This document shows, one piece after another, positions 62,490-64,000 of a stretch of 64,000 bases of DNA; positions within the stretch are counted from its first letter, which is position 1; every line of letters begins with the position of its first letter. A model generated the notes under the pieces. The model was not told the origin of the DNA. It saw nothing but the letters and a program-made list of their open reading frames with translations, and did no database searches. Origin of the DNA: Alloalcanivorax venustensis ISO4 (GTDB lineage: Bacteria > Pseudomonadota > Gammaproteobacteria > Pseudomonadales > Alcanivoracaceae); contig NZ_ARXR01000010.1 of assembly GCF_015356855.1 (NCBI RefSeq), positions 40,757-104,756 on the forward strand, in the 5' to 3' direction. The position numbers and the translations under genes were made by a program.

Positions 62490-63455
62490 TCAGGCCTTGG
62501 GTTGGGGTAGCGGGTAGGGCAGCTCCAGCGGCTCGGCGTGCAGCGGCTGGTCACCGTGGTACAGCTCGCCCTCGTGGGTCACGCGCAGCGCCGCCAGCGC
62601 GACCGGAGACGGCACGCCCGGGGCGCTGTCGACCACTTCGCCCACCGCCTTGCCGTCGGCGTTGCGCAGGCTCTCCCCGGCGCGCAGCGGCGGCCCCTGG
62701 TACTGAAAGGCGCGCATGCGCTGCTTGAGCTTGCCCTTGAAGTGCATCCGCGCCACCACTTCCTGGCCGGTGTAACAGCCCTTTTTGAAGCTCACGCCGC
62801 CGAGCACATCGTAATTCAATACCTGGGGCAGGAACAGGTCCTCGCCGCCGGAGAACACCTGGGCTTCGCCCGCCAGGATGTCCTGGAAGCGGGCGCCGTT
62901 GCCGTCCACCAGGGCGCGCTCGGCGCTCAGCGCCTGCCAGTGGGCGCCCAGCAAGCCCGGCGCCGCCACCAGCAGCGTCACGTCCGCGTGGGCGTAGCGC
63001 AGCACGGTGATGCCGTCGCGGTGGGCGCTCTGCCCGGCGCCGGGCACCGGCAGGCCGGCCTCGGCGAGGGTGCCGTCGACGCCGCCGCTGAGCTGCGCCA
63101 CCGCCAGTTCCGGGTCAGGCTGGAAATCGGCCTTGGCGCGCAGTTTGTATTTCTCGAAGCAGCGCAGGGTGTCGTCCACCCGGGCCTGGGGCACCACCAG
63201 CAGGTAGCCGCCGGGCATCGCCGCCACCCGGGCGCTGACCAGCCCCCGGCCCTTCAGGGAAAGGTGCATGGCCAGCCGCTGGGCGCCTTCGTCGATGTGC
63301 TTGAGGTCGGCGGTGATCTGCCCTTGCAGATAGTCGCCGGCTTCGTCGCCGGTCACGCGGATAACCGCCAGGTGGTCGCAAAGCGCCAGCGCCGGTTGCC
63401 GCACGCCGCCCGCGCTGGGTTGCTGATCGCCGAGAATGGCTTGCCAGGTGCTCAT
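62490..63455 (-). CDS. ygfZ: YgfZ/GcvT-like iron-sulfur repair protein
   Basis: Start ATG 63455 (MSTWQAILGDQQ) follows AAAGGGGC and gives 321 residues. The GcvT-like folate-binding fold is seen in VIRVTGDEAGDYLQGQITADLKHI. The YgfZ hallmark KGCYTGQEVVARMHFKGKLKQRM lies near 221-243, with the essential cysteine in KGCYTGQE. YgfZ helps maintain 4Fe-4S enzymes with folate. As in E. coli, it lies divergent to sdhE-ygfX. The preferred start is separated from the sdhE start by about 140 bases. Confidence 0.93.
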   Translation of the reverse strand: MSTWQAILGDQQPSAGGVRQPALALCDHLAVIRVTGDEAGDYLQGQITADLKHIDEGAQRLAMHLSLKGRGLVSARVAAMPGGYLLVVPQARVDDTLRCFEKYKLRAKADFQPDPELAVAQLSGGVDGTLAEAGLPVPGAGQSAHRDGITVLRYAHADVTLLVAAPGLLGAHWQALSAERALVDGNGARFQDILAGEAQVFSGGEDLFLPQVLNYDVLGGVSFKKGCYTGQEVVARMHFKGKLKQRMRAFQYQGPPLRAGESLRNADGKAVGEVVDSAPGVPSPVALAALRVTHEGELYHGDQPLHAEPLELPYPLPQPKA

Positions 63456-63597
63456 AATGCCCCTTTCCTTAGAATATTGAGCTTGGAAATAGCGAATGCC
63501 ACGCCAGAGTTTGGGGCGCATGGCTGTAAACCAAGGCCCATGATGATAGATAATCCACCCCTGATCTGTCAGTCCATCAGCCAAAGAGGCGCCATCA

Positions 63598-63873
63598 ATG
63601 ACACCCCCGGAATCCCTCGATATCGCCGAACAGAAGCGACGTTTTCACTGGCAATGCCGGCGCGGCGCCTCCGAGGTGGAGGTGGTGCTCAACGCCTATC
63701 TGGAGCGGTTTTTCGAGGTCGACGACGAACAGCGCCGCGCCCGCTTCGCCCGCCTGCTGGAGTGCGAGGACGTGGACCTGCTGGAGTGGTTCACCCGTCG
63801 CTCCGAGCCCGAGGACCCGGAATTGCGCGCCTTCGTCGCCGAGTTGCTCGACCGTGTGGCCCAGAAGGGTTGA
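63598..63873 (+). CDS. sdhE: Succinate dehydrogenase assembly factor SdhE
   Basis: A 91-residue protein matching SdhE in length. The RGxxE motif essential for flavinylation appears in RRGASEVEVVL. The LLECEDVDLLEWF segment near 56 and DPELRAFVAELLDRV close the helical bundle. It inserts FAD covalently into SdhA and related flavoproteins. It is divergent from ygfZ and overlaps the downstream ygfX frame at its 3' end. Confidence 0.94.
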   Translation: MTPPESLDIAEQKRRFHWQCRRGASEVEVVLNAYLERFFEVDDEQRRARFARLLECEDVDLLEWFTRRSEPEDPELRAFVAELLDRVAQKG

Positions 63874-64000
63874 GCTGGCCGGCTCCCGCTACCCGCGGCG
63901 GTTGCGGTGCGCCGCGCTCGGCCTGGGCGCGGCGGCGATCCTGCTCAGTGGCCTGCCGCTGAGCCTGGCGGCGCTCGCCGGGCTGGCCGCGCTGGTGGCG
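63854..64000 (+). CDS. ygfX: YgfX-like membrane protein (3' end outside window)
   Basis: A frame is open from GTG 63854 to the right edge (49 codons) and overlaps the sdhE end by 20 bases. The visible part is RYPRRLRCAALGLGAAAILLSGLPLSLAALAGLAALVA, a basic start and two hydrophobic helices, as in YgfX/CptA. In E. coli ygfX follows sdhE (ygfY) directly. A later start is possible. The call rests mainly on position and the hydrophobic pattern. Confidence 0.6.
   Translation, partial: MWPRRVELAGSRYPRRLRCAALGLGAAAILLSGLPLSLAALAGLAALVA

Overview
The window is about 64 kb of GC-rich bacterial chromosome with a gammaproteobacterial layout. The recJ - prfB (programmed frameshift) - lysS run, the ygfZ | sdhE-ygfX arrangement, the fadBA operon, the lpoB/ycfL pair, the many TonB and outer-membrane functions, and the cis/trans fatty acid isomerase all point to an aerobic, lipid-using marine or soil gammaproteobacterium. 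Gene content and style resemble the Alcanivorax/Alloalcanivorax group. That placement is inference from gene content, not from a marker-gene comparison. No rRNA, tRNA, CRISPR array, transposase or prophage was found.

Layout. (1) 1-8.3 kb: the start of an OmpA/OprF-like porin (cut by the left edge), a degenerate GGDEF protein, and a lipid/stress cluster (chalcone-isomerase-like protein, NTF2-like lipoprotein, DUF2878, DUF1295, CFA-synthase-like methyltransferase). A sensor kinase follows; its likely OmpR-type partner lies on the other strand beyond a GAF-GGDEF protein. (2) 8.3-17.2 kb: sodium:alanine-type symporter, GlxA-type regulator, a likely membrane-anchored cis/trans isomerase, DUF3429, DUF1643, nitroreductase, dodecin and a DeaD-type RNA helicase. 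A structured intergenic element with a rightward terminator lies at about 10.85-10.94 kb. (3) 17.3-23.6 kb: an iron-uptake locus, with PepSY/DUF2271/DUF4198 genes divergent from an OmpR-type regulator, its kinase and a FepA/CirA-like TonB receptor, and with three Fur-box-like sites. (4) 23.6-31.2 kb: a PAS-LuxR-alpha/beta-hydrolase fusion, DUF4168 protein, a cysH-like reductase, a small unknown membrane protein, a YoaK-family protein and a NarL-type two-component pair. (5) 31.2-44.4 kb: envelope proteins. There is a two-gene lipoprotein operon, the ABC-F ATPase YbiT, a second TonB receptor, a five-gene leftward operon with lpoB and ycfL, and a frameshifted lipoprotein gene. NarL-like 7-2-7 inverted repeats precede both lipoprotein loci. 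(6) 44.4-49.95 kb: an accessory patch with an SRPBCC protein, hipBA, a frameshifted secreted-protein gene, a NERD-UvrD helicase and parDE. (7) 50-64 kb: core genes fadBA, recJ, prfB, lysS, a TetR regulator, ung, an enoyl-CoA hydratase/HIBYL-CoA hydrolase, a nitronate monooxygenase-like protein, ygfZ, sdhE and the start of ygfX. REP-like repeats and a separate 30-bp inverted repeat fill 61.1-61.4 kb.

Themes. Several genes act on membrane lipids (CFA-like methyltransferase, cis/trans isomerase, FadBA, DUF1295), suggesting an organism that remodels and burns fatty acids. Iron uptake, signal transduction and envelope lipoproteins make up most of the rest. The accessory patch at 45-50 kb carries two toxin-antitoxin modules around a nuclease-helicase and is the best place to look for an unrecognised defence function.
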